The translations under genes were made by a program, and so were the position numbers. Shown piece by piece: positions 52,702-60,878 of a DNA stretch of 64,000 bases (position 1 is its first letter; every line of letters begins with the position of its first letter). The notes beneath the pieces were generated by a model, which was not told where the DNA came from, did no database searches, and was given only the letters and a program-made list of their open reading frames with translations. The stretch comes from Phaeocystidibacter sp965659415 (GTDB lineage: Bacteria; Bacteroidota; Bacteroidia; Flavobacteriales; Schleiferiaceae), in NCBI GenBank assembly GCA_965659415.1, contig CBFHVA010000013.1, forward strand, positions 9,196 to 73,195. Direction: 5' to 3'.

Positions 52702-55700
52702 ATGAAGAAACTACTCATTTCTTGTTTTGTTCTTGCCTGTGTCGCTCTATCGGCGCAGCATTACGAGCTTTCGTGGCAAATCACGCCAGCAGATTCCACG
52801 CGCCTTGCAAGTGCACTTCATTTGGAACGTGGTGGGTTCGATTCATACGGATTGCCGCAATTCTTTGGGGAGTATGAGCTGCCCGTTTCAGGGAATGCGC
52901 ACATCGAGCTTTTTGCCCCTAAGGTGGAAGCATTGTCCGTGGAAGAGATCAATGCGCTTGGTGATATGGCTCAACGATTGACCGAAGATTTCAAGATTGA
53001 ACAAGCATGGACCTTTACCGATAGTAAAGAGTATGTCTCATTCCGGATAGTGCCTCTACGGATGAATGCCGACCTACAGCGTATTGAAAAGCTGGTTTCA
53101 TTCGACGTAATTGTGGTGCGCGATGCGGATCAAACCTCATTTAAAACACAATCATGGGCAAGTAATTCTGTACTAAGACAAGGTTCTTGGATTAAAATGC
53201 CCCTTCGTGAATCAGGGCTGCACAGGGTGGATGCAGGGACACTTATAGCCGCTGGCGTTTTAAGTTCCGGAGATCCCCTTTCCTCCATTCATGCTTACCA
53301 CAATGGAGGTGGCGTTCTCCCGGAACGGATTAATCGAGATAGAATAGATGATTTACGCCAGATTCCACTTTTCATTATCGATGATGGAAATGGCGCAGCG
53401 AATTCAGGAGACCTGATTTACTTCTACGCTCAAGGTCCGCACGAGGTGAGGTACAATACAACTGATCAAGAGTTGGTTCACCTCTTCAATGTATACGCTC
53501 GCGAATCCTATGTGTTTTTCGCCTCTAACGACCAATCCAATGGGTTGAGAATTCAAAGTGAAGCATGGCAAGGAGGAAGTGCAACACTGCAGTCGCAAGG
53601 CTTTAACGACTTGCAATTTCATGAGGAGGACTTGAGGAACGTGGTAGGAACAGGAAGAACTTGGTATGGCGAAATCTTTGATTTCCAGTTATCGACCAAT
53701 TTATCCTTCAACTTCCCAAATAGAATTACAAGTGATCCCGTAGCCGTTCGGTACAAGACGGGTGCTACTTCGTTCACGGGTCAAACTAGATTTGAAATAT
53801 ACGAAGGTGGTTCATTGCAGAGCTCGCAGGTCATGAGCTCGACCAATTCTAGATTTCCACTGACAACCTCTGCAGAATCATTCGAGTACAATTCAGGATC
53901 TGGAAATACACTGAATGTTGAAGTGCGATACAATCGTTCATCTTCTCCTACAGCTACAGGGTACCTCGATTATTTGTCGGTGAACGCTAGGAGGCAATGG
54001 ATTTATCACAACGGTGGGTTTGTAGCTCGGGATATAAACTCTATTAGTCCAGGCGGTATAGTCCAGTATGATTTAGCCGACCAGAATGCCTGGGTTTGGG
54101 ATGTGACTGATCCAACACGTCCCTTTGCTCCTCAAAGAAATGGGGCGGGCTCATGGTTGGCTGCCGCAGATAGCCTTCGCACCTATCTGGTTGCAAAGCC
54201 TTCAGATGCAAGAGAATTATCTAATTGGAGTGATGTTTCCAACCAAAATATTCATGCTTTACAAGGCGTGGATATGGTAATCATTTCACACCCATCTTTC
54301 CTTGCTGAGGCTGAGCGCTTAGCAGATTTACATCGATCAAATGACAATTTGAACACGGTGGTTCTCACTCCTGAGCAGGTGTATAATGAGTTTTCATGCG
54401 GTGCACAAGATGTCACGGCTATTCGCGACCTAGCCCGCATGCTTTACAAAAGAGATCCATCAAGTCCGATTCAGCATCTCCTGTTAATGGGAGACGCATC
54501 TTACGATTACTTGAACCGAGTACCGAACATGCAGAATTTTGTTCCGGTATTTCAATCTGTCAACTCCACTTCGTTGTATACCTCTTTCATGTCGGATGAT
54601 TATTACGCGCAGTTAGATGATAACGAAGGCGGCAATGTAACTTTCGATAAAATCGACATTAACACGGGTCGTCTTCCCGTTAAATCCATTGCTGAGGCCA
54701 GAGCAGTAGTAGATAAGATTATAGACTACGCAGTAGCCGATGATTCCTTTGGGGATTGGAGAAACCGCGTCGCCTTTATTACCGATGATGTAGATGAATC
54801 ATGGGAAACGGTATTGACAAGGGAGCCTGAACAAATCGCACAAGAACTGGATACAGTGCATCCTACGTTCAATGTCGAGAAGATTTATTCCGATAGTTAC
54901 ACCCAGGTCAGTTCGAGCGGTTCACAGTCTTACCCTGCTGCTCGCGAAGCATTGTATCGTTCAGTTCAACGCGGAAACTTGGTGACGGCTTACACGGGCC
55001 ACGGAGGTGAAGTAGGTTGGGCATCAGAAAGATTACTTCAATTAGCCGACGTTAATCGCTGGAGCAACCGAACTGAGCTTCCACTTTTTGTAACAATTAC
55101 TTGTGAATTTACTCGCTTTGACGATCCATTCCGCACTTCTGCTGGAGAGCAAGTGCTCTTAAATCCAAATGGAGGCGCTATCGGATTAATCAGTACTACG
55201 CGTGTGGTATACGTGGATGGTGCTGTAGATCTGAACGAGGCGGTATTCCAGACCATCTTTGAGAAGGAGAATGGAAGTTATCCTACCCTTGGTGATGTAG
55301 TTAGAAGAGCAAAAAATGCCACCAATGCATCGGATCGTGTTCGGTTTAGCTTAATTGGAGACCCCGCGCTGCGTTTGAATATTCCCGTACATGAGGTACT
55401 CCTAGATAGTATCAATGGAGTAGCTACTGCTTTGGTAGATACGGTTAAGGCTAGGGAAACCGTGACTTTAAAGGGACGCGTTTTTAGAGATCAAGGAGGT
55501 TTGTTTTCAGATTTCAACGGTGAAGTCCAGGTAACGGTATTCGACAAAAAAGAGGACAAACAGACTCGACGTAATGATGGAGAAGGTGGAATCGTCAATT
55601 TTACGCAGCAGGAGAATGTCATTTATCGCGGACGAGCGTCAGTAGAAAATGGCTATTGGGAGATTACTTTCATTGTTCCACGTGATATTAATTATACCTA

Positions 55701-56469
55701 CGGACAAGGTAAAATATCCCTCTATGCAGATAATGGAGTGACTGATGCCCGAGGAGCCAATAAGACTTTTTATGTAGGCGGCTTAGCCGACCTGGCTGTG
55801 GTAGACGACGAAGGTCCTGAGATCAGACTCTTTATGAATGATACCAATTTCGTAAATGGTGGATTAACCGATGAGAATCCTATTGGTTTGGCACTAATCT
55901 ATGATGAATCGGGTATCAATGTAGTGAGTAATGGTCTCGGGCATGATGTAGTTGGAGTCCTCGACGGTGATCTTGCCAATTCGTTTAAGCTCAACGCTTA
56001 TTATCAAGGCGATTTGGATACCTATCAATCTGGAACCATTGAGTACCCATTCTTCGATTTAGAGAATGGACCTCACACTTTAGATGTTCGAGTTTGGGAT
56101 GTGATGAACAATGTGAGTGAAGCGAGGGTGAACTTTGTGGTAGCAGAGCGCAGTTCGCTTCAAATTGAGGACTTGTTTAACTATCCGAACCCATTCTCTG
56201 ACATCACCAATTTCAGTTTTGAACATAATCGCCCGGGTGAAGAATTGGAAGTACAACTCTTTATTGTGGATATGCAAGGACGTATTGTGCATCAGCAATC
56301 CCAAAACTTAACGCCTGAGGGCTCACGTACTCTTGATATGACTTGGGACGGTTCAGGCAGCAATGGAGCAAAAGTTTCCAACGGATTATACGTTTTTCGA
56401 TTGGTTGTTCGTTCAAAGGCCGACGGAGAAGAAGCGGAACAAAGTGAACGACTCGTGTATTTGAAGTGA
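52702..56469 (+). CDS. porU: T9SS C-terminal signal peptidase (sortase) PorU
   Basis: A gingipain-type (C25) cysteine peptidase that removes the sorting domain of T9SS cargo and attaches it to lipopolysaccharide. The 1255-residue protein has a signal peptide (1-18), a pro-domain of about 400 residues, the peptidase with H767 in TGHGG and C801 in TCEF, and C-terminal beta-sandwich and FlgD-like regions. It is followed by porV after 49 bp. The catalytic histidine/cysteine spacing (34 residues) fits the C25 family. Confidence 0.95.
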   Translation: MKKLLISCFVLACVALSAQHYELSWQITPADSTRLASALHLERGGFDSYGLPQFFGEYELPVSGNAHIELFAPKVEALSVEEINALGDMAQRLTEDFKIEQAWTFTDSKEYVSFRIVPLRMNADLQRIEKLVSFDVIVVRDADQTSFKTQSWASNSVLRQGSWIKMPLRESGLHRVDAGTLIAAGVLSSGDPLSSIHAYHNGGGVLPERINRDRIDDLRQIPLFIIDDGNGAANSGDLIYFYAQGPHEVRYNTTDQELVHLFNVYARESYVFFASNDQSNGLRIQSEAWQGGSATLQSQGFNDLQFHEEDLRNVVGTGRTWYGEIFDFQLSTNLSFNFPNRITSDPVAVRYKTGATSFTGQTRFEIYEGGSLQSSQVMSSTNSRFPLTTSAESFEYNSGSGNTLNVEVRYNRSSSPTATGYLDYLSVNARRQWIYHNGGFVARDINSISPGGIVQYDLADQNAWVWDVTDPTRPFAPQRNGAGSWLAAADSLRTYLVAKPSDARELSNWSDVSNQNIHALQGVDMVIISHPSFLAEAERLADLHRSNDNLNTVVLTPEQVYNEFSCGAQDVTAIRDLARMLYKRDPSSPIQHLLLMGDASYDYLNRVPNMQNFVPVFQSVNSTSLYTSFMSDDYYAQLDDNEGGNVTFDKIDINTGRLPVKSIAEARAVVDKIIDYAVADDSFGDWRNRVAFITDDVDESWETVLTREPEQIAQELDTVHPTFNVEKIYSDSYTQVSSSGSQSYPAAREALYRSVQRGNLVTAYTGHGGEVGWASERLLQLADVNRWSNRTELPLFVTITCEFTRFDDPFRTSAGEQVLLNPNGGAIGLISTTRVVYVDGAVDLNEAVFQTIFEKENGSYPTLGDVVRRAKNATNASDRVRFSLIGDPALRLNIPVHEVLLDSINGVATALVDTVKARETVTLKGRVFRDQGGLFSDFNGEVQVTVFDKKEDKQTRRNDGEGGIVNFTQQENVIYRGRASVENGYWEITFIVPRDINYTYGQGKISLYADNGVTDARGANKTFYVGGLADLAVVDDEGPEIRLFMNDTNFVNGGLTDENPIGLALIYDESGINVVSNGLGHDVVGVLDGDLANSFKLNAYYQGDLDTYQSGTIEYPFFDLENGPHTLDVRVWDVMNNVSEARVNFVVAERSSLQIEDLFNYPNPFSDITNFSFEHNRPGEELEVQLFIVDMQGRIVHQQSQNLTPEGSRTLDMTWDGSGSNGAKVSNGLYVFRLVVRSKADGEEAEQSERLVYLK

Positions 56470-56488
56470 GTCTTCTAATTGAACCTTC

Positions 56489-56496
56489 TATATTTG
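56489..56496 (+). promoter_or_regulatory. -7 box candidate for porV
   Basis: TATATTTG at 56489-56496, 22 bp before the porV ATG. The nearest TTG (56461) is 25 bp upstream, beyond the usual spacing. Confidence 0.4.
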
Positions 56497-56518
56497 TAGC
56501 CTCAATTGATTTTGAAAT

Positions 56519-57688
56519 ATGAAAGTACGTAGCCTTATTTTGGGCATTTTAGTAGCTGGATTGCCAGCTGTATCACAGGCGCAGACTGCCTTTGGTGATA
56601 ATTTGGAAGTAGTTACAACGGCCGTTCCTGTATTGGCCATTGGCCCAGATGCACGCCATGGTGGTATGTCAAATGTTGGAGCGGCTACCAGTGTAGATGC
56701 CAACGCTATGTTTTGGAACGTATCCAAGTTGGCCTTTATGGAAGAGGGAACTTCTGATATTGCGATGAATTACACGCCATGGTTGGCACGTCTCGTTCCC
56801 GATATTGACCTTTCGTATGTTGCGTTTGCTACAGCCATTGATGATCGTCAGGCTATGGGAGCTTCTATTCGATACTTCTCCTTGGGTTCTATCGATTTTA
56901 GGAATCAGAATGGTGATTTTCAAGGCACCTTTGATCCTTACGAAGTGACATTTGATGTTGGATATGCACTTAAGCTATCTGACTATTGGTCGGCTGGTGT
57001 AGCTCTGCGTTACATCTTTAGTGACCTCACTCAAGGTCAAGCTGCCGGGGTGAATCCAGGTCAATCTGTGAGTACCGACTTGACAGCTTACTACAGGGGT
57101 AGAAAATTTAATATGCCGGATGGCCAAGCAGGTAGATGGTTGTTTGGTACAGCTATTACAAATGTGGGTGGTAAGATTAGCTACAGTGATGGTGGTAGCG
57201 AAGACTTTTTACCTACCAACTTGCGTATCGGTGGTGGATTCGAGTATTACATGGATGACTACAACTCCATTACTTTATATGCGGATGTGAATCGCCTCTT
57301 GGTTCCAACGGCTCCAATCAGAGATCCTCAAACTGGAGAGATCATTGCCGGAGAAGATGATAATGTAGGTGTAATTGCCGGTATTGTTCAATCACTAAAT
57401 CCGAATGCAAAGCCTGATGGTTGGGCCGAATTTTGGAGAGAGAATATGTATAACATTGGAGCGGAATACTGGTACGACGGTATTTTTGCTGTTCGAGGAG
57501 GATACCAATGGGAGGCCGAGTCAAAGGGTAATCGTAAATTCTTCAACCTAGGTGTGGGAATTCGATACAGCCAGTTTGGTTTCGATTTCAGTTACCTCAT
57601 TCCGGCCAACTCGGGCGTACGTTCACCACTTGAGAACACCTTGCGCTTGAGCTTGTTGGTTCGCTTTGGAGGAAATACAGGTTCATGA
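56519..57688 (+). CDS. porV: T9SS outer-membrane channel protein PorV (LptO)
   Basis: A 389-residue outer-membrane beta-barrel that shuttles cargo from SprA to PorU. Signal peptide 1-20 (VSQAQ), PorV/LptO core (TTAVPVLAIGPDARHGGMSNVGAATSVDANAMFWNVSKLAF), and aromatic strands (FGFDFSYLIP...LRLSLLVRFGG). It is encoded 49 bp after porU and overlaps cdd by 4 bp, an arrangement found in other Flavobacteriales. Confidence 0.95.
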   Translation: MKVRSLILGILVAGLPAVSQAQTAFGDNLEVVTTAVPVLAIGPDARHGGMSNVGAATSVDANAMFWNVSKLAFMEEGTSDIAMNYTPWLARLVPDIDLSYVAFATAIDDRQAMGASIRYFSLGSIDFRNQNGDFQGTFDPYEVTFDVGYALKLSDYWSAGVALRYIFSDLTQGQAAGVNPGQSVSTDLTAYYRGRKFNMPDGQAGRWLFGTAITNVGGKISYSDGGSEDFLPTNLRIGGGFEYYMDDYNSITLYADVNRLLVPTAPIRDPQTGEIIAGEDDNVGVIAGIVQSLNPNAKPDGWAEFWRENMYNIGAEYWYDGIFAVRGGYQWEAESKGNRKFFNLGVGIRYSQFGFDFSYLIPANSGVRSPLENTLRLSLLVRFGGNTGS

Positions 57689-58158
57689 AGAAACTAGAGT
57701 GGTCAGCTTCTTATGACTTTACTCAGCGAAGTGAGTTGAGCGAGGTTGATCAGAGATTGATAGATGAAGCAACGAAGAGTAGGGAGCATGCATATGCTCC
57801 CTACTCTCGTTATAAGGTGGGTGCTTCTGCACTGCTTAGTGATGGCAGCATCGTGGTAGGAAGCAATCAGGAGAATGCGGCTTACCCATCCGGACTATGC
57901 GCGGAACGGGTGGTTTTGTTTGCCTGCGGAGCTCAATACCCGAATGAGAATATTGAAACGGTTGCCATCATAACTCAGGCTCATGGTGATCTGCCAGCTT
58001 CTAGTTGTGGTTCATGCAGGCAGGTTCTATCTGAATTTGAACAGCGACAAACCAACCCGATTCGAATACTCTTTTGCGACACAGATGGCAATGTGCTGAT
58101 ATCCAGCAGCGTACGAGATTTGATGCCTTTTTCATTTGAAGGTGATCGGTTAGGCTGA
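57685..58158 (+). CDS. cdd: Cytidine deaminase
   Basis: Zinc enzyme converting cytidine to uridine in pyrimidine salvage. The 157-residue protein has SREHAYAPYSRYKVGASALL, the active-site CAERV with the proton-shuttle glutamate, and the zinc-binding SSCGSCRQVL. The start overlaps the porV stop by 4 bp (ATGA). The coupling is by neighbour order rather than obvious function. A small hairpin (GGCTGA/TCAGCC) lies at its stop codon. Confidence 0.95.
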   Translation: MKKLEWSASYDFTQRSELSEVDQRLIDEATKSREHAYAPYSRYKVGASALLSDGSIVVGSNQENAAYPSGLCAERVVLFACGAQYPNENIETVAIITQAHGDLPASSCGSCRQVLSEFEQRQTNPIRILFCDTDGNVLISSSVRDLMPFSFEGDRLG

Positions 58159-58176
58159 GTTCAGCCCGATTTATAT

Positions 58177-58184
58177 TAGATTTG
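58177..58184 (+). promoter_or_regulatory. -7 box candidate for pdhA-pdhC
   Basis: TAGATTTG matches TAnnTTTG, 23 bp before the pdhA ATG at 58208. No TTG -33 is visible. Confidence 0.4.
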
Positions 58185-58207
58185 CCTTTCGAAATGTACC
58201 TACACTT

Positions 58208-59203
58208 ATGGCGAAGAAAAAGCTTACCAAAGCGGTTTATTTGAAGTGGTATGAAGACATGCTCTTCTGGAGGAAGTTTGAAGACATGGCTTCGGCACTT
58301 TACATCCAACAAAAGATTAGAGGATTCTTGCACCTGTACAATGGTCAGGAGGCAGTTCTAGCAGGTGCCTTATTCGCCATGGAAAAAGGCGACAAGATGA
58401 TTACGGCATATCGAAACCACGTTCAACCTATTGGTCTTGGCGTAGATCCAAGAAAGATTATGGCTGAACTGATGGGTAAGGTAGGAGGAACCTCAAGAGG
58501 TAAAGGTGGGTCCATGCACATGTTCTCCAAGGAGCATCACTTTTATGGAGGACACGGTATCGTCGGTGGACAAATTCCTTTGGGAGCGGGTCTGGCCTTT
58601 GCGGACAAGTACAGAGGCGACAAACACGTAACAATTTGTTACATGGGTGATGGCGCTGTTCGTCAAGGTTCGTTCCACGAAACCATGAACTTAGCAATGC
58701 TCTGGAACCTGCCTGTGGTTTTCATCGTTGAGAACAACGGCTACGCGATGGGAACCTCAGTAGAACGAACCGCGAATCATACGGATATTTACAAGTTAGG
58801 TTTAGGTTATGAAATGCCTTGCAAACCAGTTGAAGGAATGGATCCAAAAGTGGTTTACGAAGAAATGCACGAGGCTATTGATCGTGCTCGTAAGGGCAAC
58901 GGACCTACGCTTCTCGAAATCCGTACTTATCGATACAAAGGCCACTCTATGAGTGATGCTCAGCATTATCGCACCAAAGATGAGGTAGCCGAGTATCAGA
59001 AAATTGACCCGATCATTACCGTAAAAGACGTGATCCAAGGAAAGAAGTGGGCTACCGAAGAAGAGATTGCAGAAATTGACCAAAGAGTGAAAGCGCTCGT
59101 TCAAGAGTGTGTTGATTTTGGAAACGAATCGCCGTTCCCAGATGCGAGTGAACTTTGGCAAGATATCTATACGCAAGAAGACTATCCATTCATTAAAGAA
59201 TAA
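58208..59203 (+). CDS. pdhA: Pyruvate dehydrogenase E1 alpha subunit
   Basis: Thiamine-diphosphate enzyme component that decarboxylates pyruvate. The 331-residue protein has RKFEDMASALYIQQKIRGFLHLYNGQEA, the ThDP-binding motif GDGAVRQGSFHETMNLA...IVENNGYAMGT and the regulatory loop ERTANHTDIYKLGLGYEM. It works with E1 beta, which is not encoded here, and the E2 encoded 24 bp downstream. The two-gene layout without pdhB is usual in Flavobacteriales. Confidence 0.95.
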   Translation: MAKKKLTKAVYLKWYEDMLFWRKFEDMASALYIQQKIRGFLHLYNGQEAVLAGALFAMEKGDKMITAYRNHVQPIGLGVDPRKIMAELMGKVGGTSRGKGGSMHMFSKEHHFYGGHGIVGGQIPLGAGLAFADKYRGDKHVTICYMGDGAVRQGSFHETMNLAMLWNLPVVFIVENNGYAMGTSVERTANHTDIYKLGLGYEMPCKPVEGMDPKVVYEEMHEAIDRARKGNGPTLLEIRTYRYKGHSMSDAQHYRTKDEVAEYQKIDPIITVKDVIQGKKWATEEEIAEIDQRVKALVQECVDFGNESPFPDASELWQDIYTQEDYPFIKE

Positions 59204-59227
59204 GCCTGTCGGCTAAACAATATACCT

Positions 59228-60463
59228 ATGGCTGTAGTAATTAATATGCCTCGCTTGAGCGACACCATGGAAGAAGGGGTTGTAGCGAAGTGGCACGTTA
59301 AAGTTGGCGATCAAATCAACGAAGGAGATCTCTTGGCAGAGATCGAAACGGATAAAGCGACTATGGACTTTGAGGCCTTTCCAGGCCAAGAGGGTAAGTT
59401 GCTTTATGTGGGTATCCAAGAGGGTGAAACCGCCCCAGTTGATAATGTGCTAGCCATCCTCGGAGATGATAATGACGATGTAGATGCTATCCTTGCAGAA
59501 CAAGGTAACGGCTCTACTGCAGAAGCACCCGCGGAGGAAGCTCCAAAAGCGGAAGCGCCAGCAGAGGTAGCTCCAGCTACACAAGCAATTGCGCCCGCTA
59601 CTTCCGAAAGCGATTCTCGTGTAAAAGCTTCACCGCTCGCTAAGAAGATGGCCGAAGAGAAGGGAATCAACCTTCAACAAGTGCAGGGTTCAGGCGAAGG
59701 TGGACGAATTGTCAAAAGAGACATTGACTCATTTACCCCGGGGCAAGCGGCGGCAGCTTCGAGTTCAACAATGGGTGCTACGGAATCATATACCGACCTT
59801 CCTGTTTCTCAAATGCGCAAGACCATTGCGCGTCGCTTGGCGGAAAGTAAGTTCACGGCGCCACATTTCTACTTGACTGTAGAAATAGATATGGATAATG
59901 CCGTAGCTACACGCAAGCGCATCAACGAGAAAGGCGACGTTAAGATTTCGTTCAACGACTTGGTGATTAAAGCGGCTGCTGTTGCGTTGACTAAGCATCC
60001 TGCTGTGAATTCTGCTTGGATGGGTGATACCATTCGTCAGAATCATCACGTGCATATCGGTGTTGCCGTTGCGGTTGATGAGGGACTTCTCGTTCCAGTA
60101 ATTCGCCATGCGAACGCGAAGGGAATGGTTGAGATCTCATCTGAGGTTCGCGATTTGGCCGGTAAAGCCAAGAACAAAGAACTTCAGCCTAAGGATTGGG
60201 AAGGAAACACCTTCACAATTTCAAACTTGGGTATGTTCGGTATTGAGGAGTTCACGGCTATCGTAAACCCTCCAGACTCGTGCATCCTCGCTGTAGGTGG
60301 CATCCGCCAAGTTCCTGTGGTGAAGAATGGCGAAATTGTGGTAGGAAACGTAATGAAAGTAACCATGTCGTGCGACCACCGTGTTGTGGATGGCGCAACC
60401 GGTTCACAATTCCTACAAACCTTCAAGCAAATGATGGAAGAGCCGGTAACCATGCTGCTCTAA
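59228..60463 (+). CDS. pdhC: Pyruvate dehydrogenase E2, dihydrolipoamide acetyltransferase
   Basis: Core of the pyruvate dehydrogenase complex. The 411-residue protein has one N-terminal lipoyl domain with the modified K43 in EIETDKATMDFEA, an Ala/Pro/Glu-rich linker (about 95-125), a peripheral-subunit-binding domain (VKASPLAKKMAEEKGINLQQVQGSGEGGRIVKRDI), and the catalytic domain ending HRVVDGATG with the active-site histidine. It follows pdhA and ends at a terminator. Confidence 0.95.
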   Translation: MAVVINMPRLSDTMEEGVVAKWHVKVGDQINEGDLLAEIETDKATMDFEAFPGQEGKLLYVGIQEGETAPVDNVLAILGDDNDDVDAILAEQGNGSTAEAPAEEAPKAEAPAEVAPATQAIAPATSESDSRVKASPLAKKMAEEKGINLQQVQGSGEGGRIVKRDIDSFTPGQAAAASSSTMGATESYTDLPVSQMRKTIARRLAESKFTAPHFYLTVEIDMDNAVATRKRINEKGDVKISFNDLVIKAAAVALTKHPAVNSAWMGDTIRQNHHVHIGVAVAVDEGLLVPVIRHANAKGMVEISSEVRDLAGKAKNKELQPKDWEGNTFTISNLGMFGIEEFTAIVNPPDSCILAVGGIRQVPVVKNGEIVVGNVMKVTMSCDHRVVDGATGSQFLQTFKQMMEEPVTMLL

Positions 60464-60487
60464 CAGATAACCGTTTAATCGGAACAG

Positions 60488-60517
60488 AGCCGGGAGATTT
60501 ATCTTCCGGCTTTTTTA
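60488..60517 (+). terminator. Rho-independent terminator after pdhC
   Basis: A 10-bp stem (60488-60497 with 60501-60510, one G-U pair) with a short loop, followed by TTTTTTA. It closes the pdhA-pdhC transcript. Confidence 0.88.
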
Positions 60518-60593
60518 TTTCTAAGAGGTAAAAATCTTTCCAAAAAACTGCGATTCCTGTCAAATATCATGGTTTCGATATCAGTTTAATGTG

Positions 60594-60601
60594 TATGTTT
60601 G
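60594..60601 (+). promoter_or_regulatory. -7 box of the feo operon
   Basis: TATGTTTG at 60594-60601 matches the consensus. Transcription would begin near 60608, giving a leader of about 25 nt before feoA. Confidence 0.55.
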
Positions 60602-60607
60602 CATTAC

Positions 60608-60624
60608 TTTATAATCAGTCTAAA
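60608..60624 (+). promoter_or_regulatory. Candidate iron-responsive operator over the feoA start region
   Basis: TTTATAAT and AGTCTAAA flank a central C (60616) as a quasi-palindrome with 6 of 8 positions matching. It covers the expected start point just downstream of the -7 box, so a bound Fur- or DtxR-type repressor would block transcription. No regulator was identified in the window. Confidence 0.4.
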
Positions 60625-60632
60625 TAAACGGG

Positions 60633-60878
60633 ATGAGATTTAAACGTGCGGCGGATTTACGTGTAGGAGAAAGAGGGGTCATTCGTGAATTTGACCTTGA
60701 TCAGCTGCCGGTAAAACTGCTAGAGATGGGTTGCCTTCCAGGTGCCGAACTCGAAGTGAAGCATGTTGCTCCGTTTGATGGACCCATTTACTTCCGAATG
60801 GAGGACTATCATTTGGCCATTCGAAAAGAGTTGGCAGAGATGATTCTATTGGAAGGATCTGTAGAGGATGTAGCATGA
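60633..60878 (+). CDS. feoA: Ferrous iron transport protein FeoA
   Basis: An 81-residue SH3-like cytosolic protein that assists FeoB. It contains the family pattern GERGVIREFDLDQLPVKLLEMGCLPGAELEV and IYFRMEDYHLAIRKELAEMI. Its stop overlaps the feoB start (ATGA), so they are translationally coupled. Confidence 0.94.
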   Translation: MRFKRAADLRVGERGVIREFDLDQLPVKLLEMGCLPGAELEVKHVAPFDGPIYFRMEDYHLAIRKELAEMILLEGSVEDVA

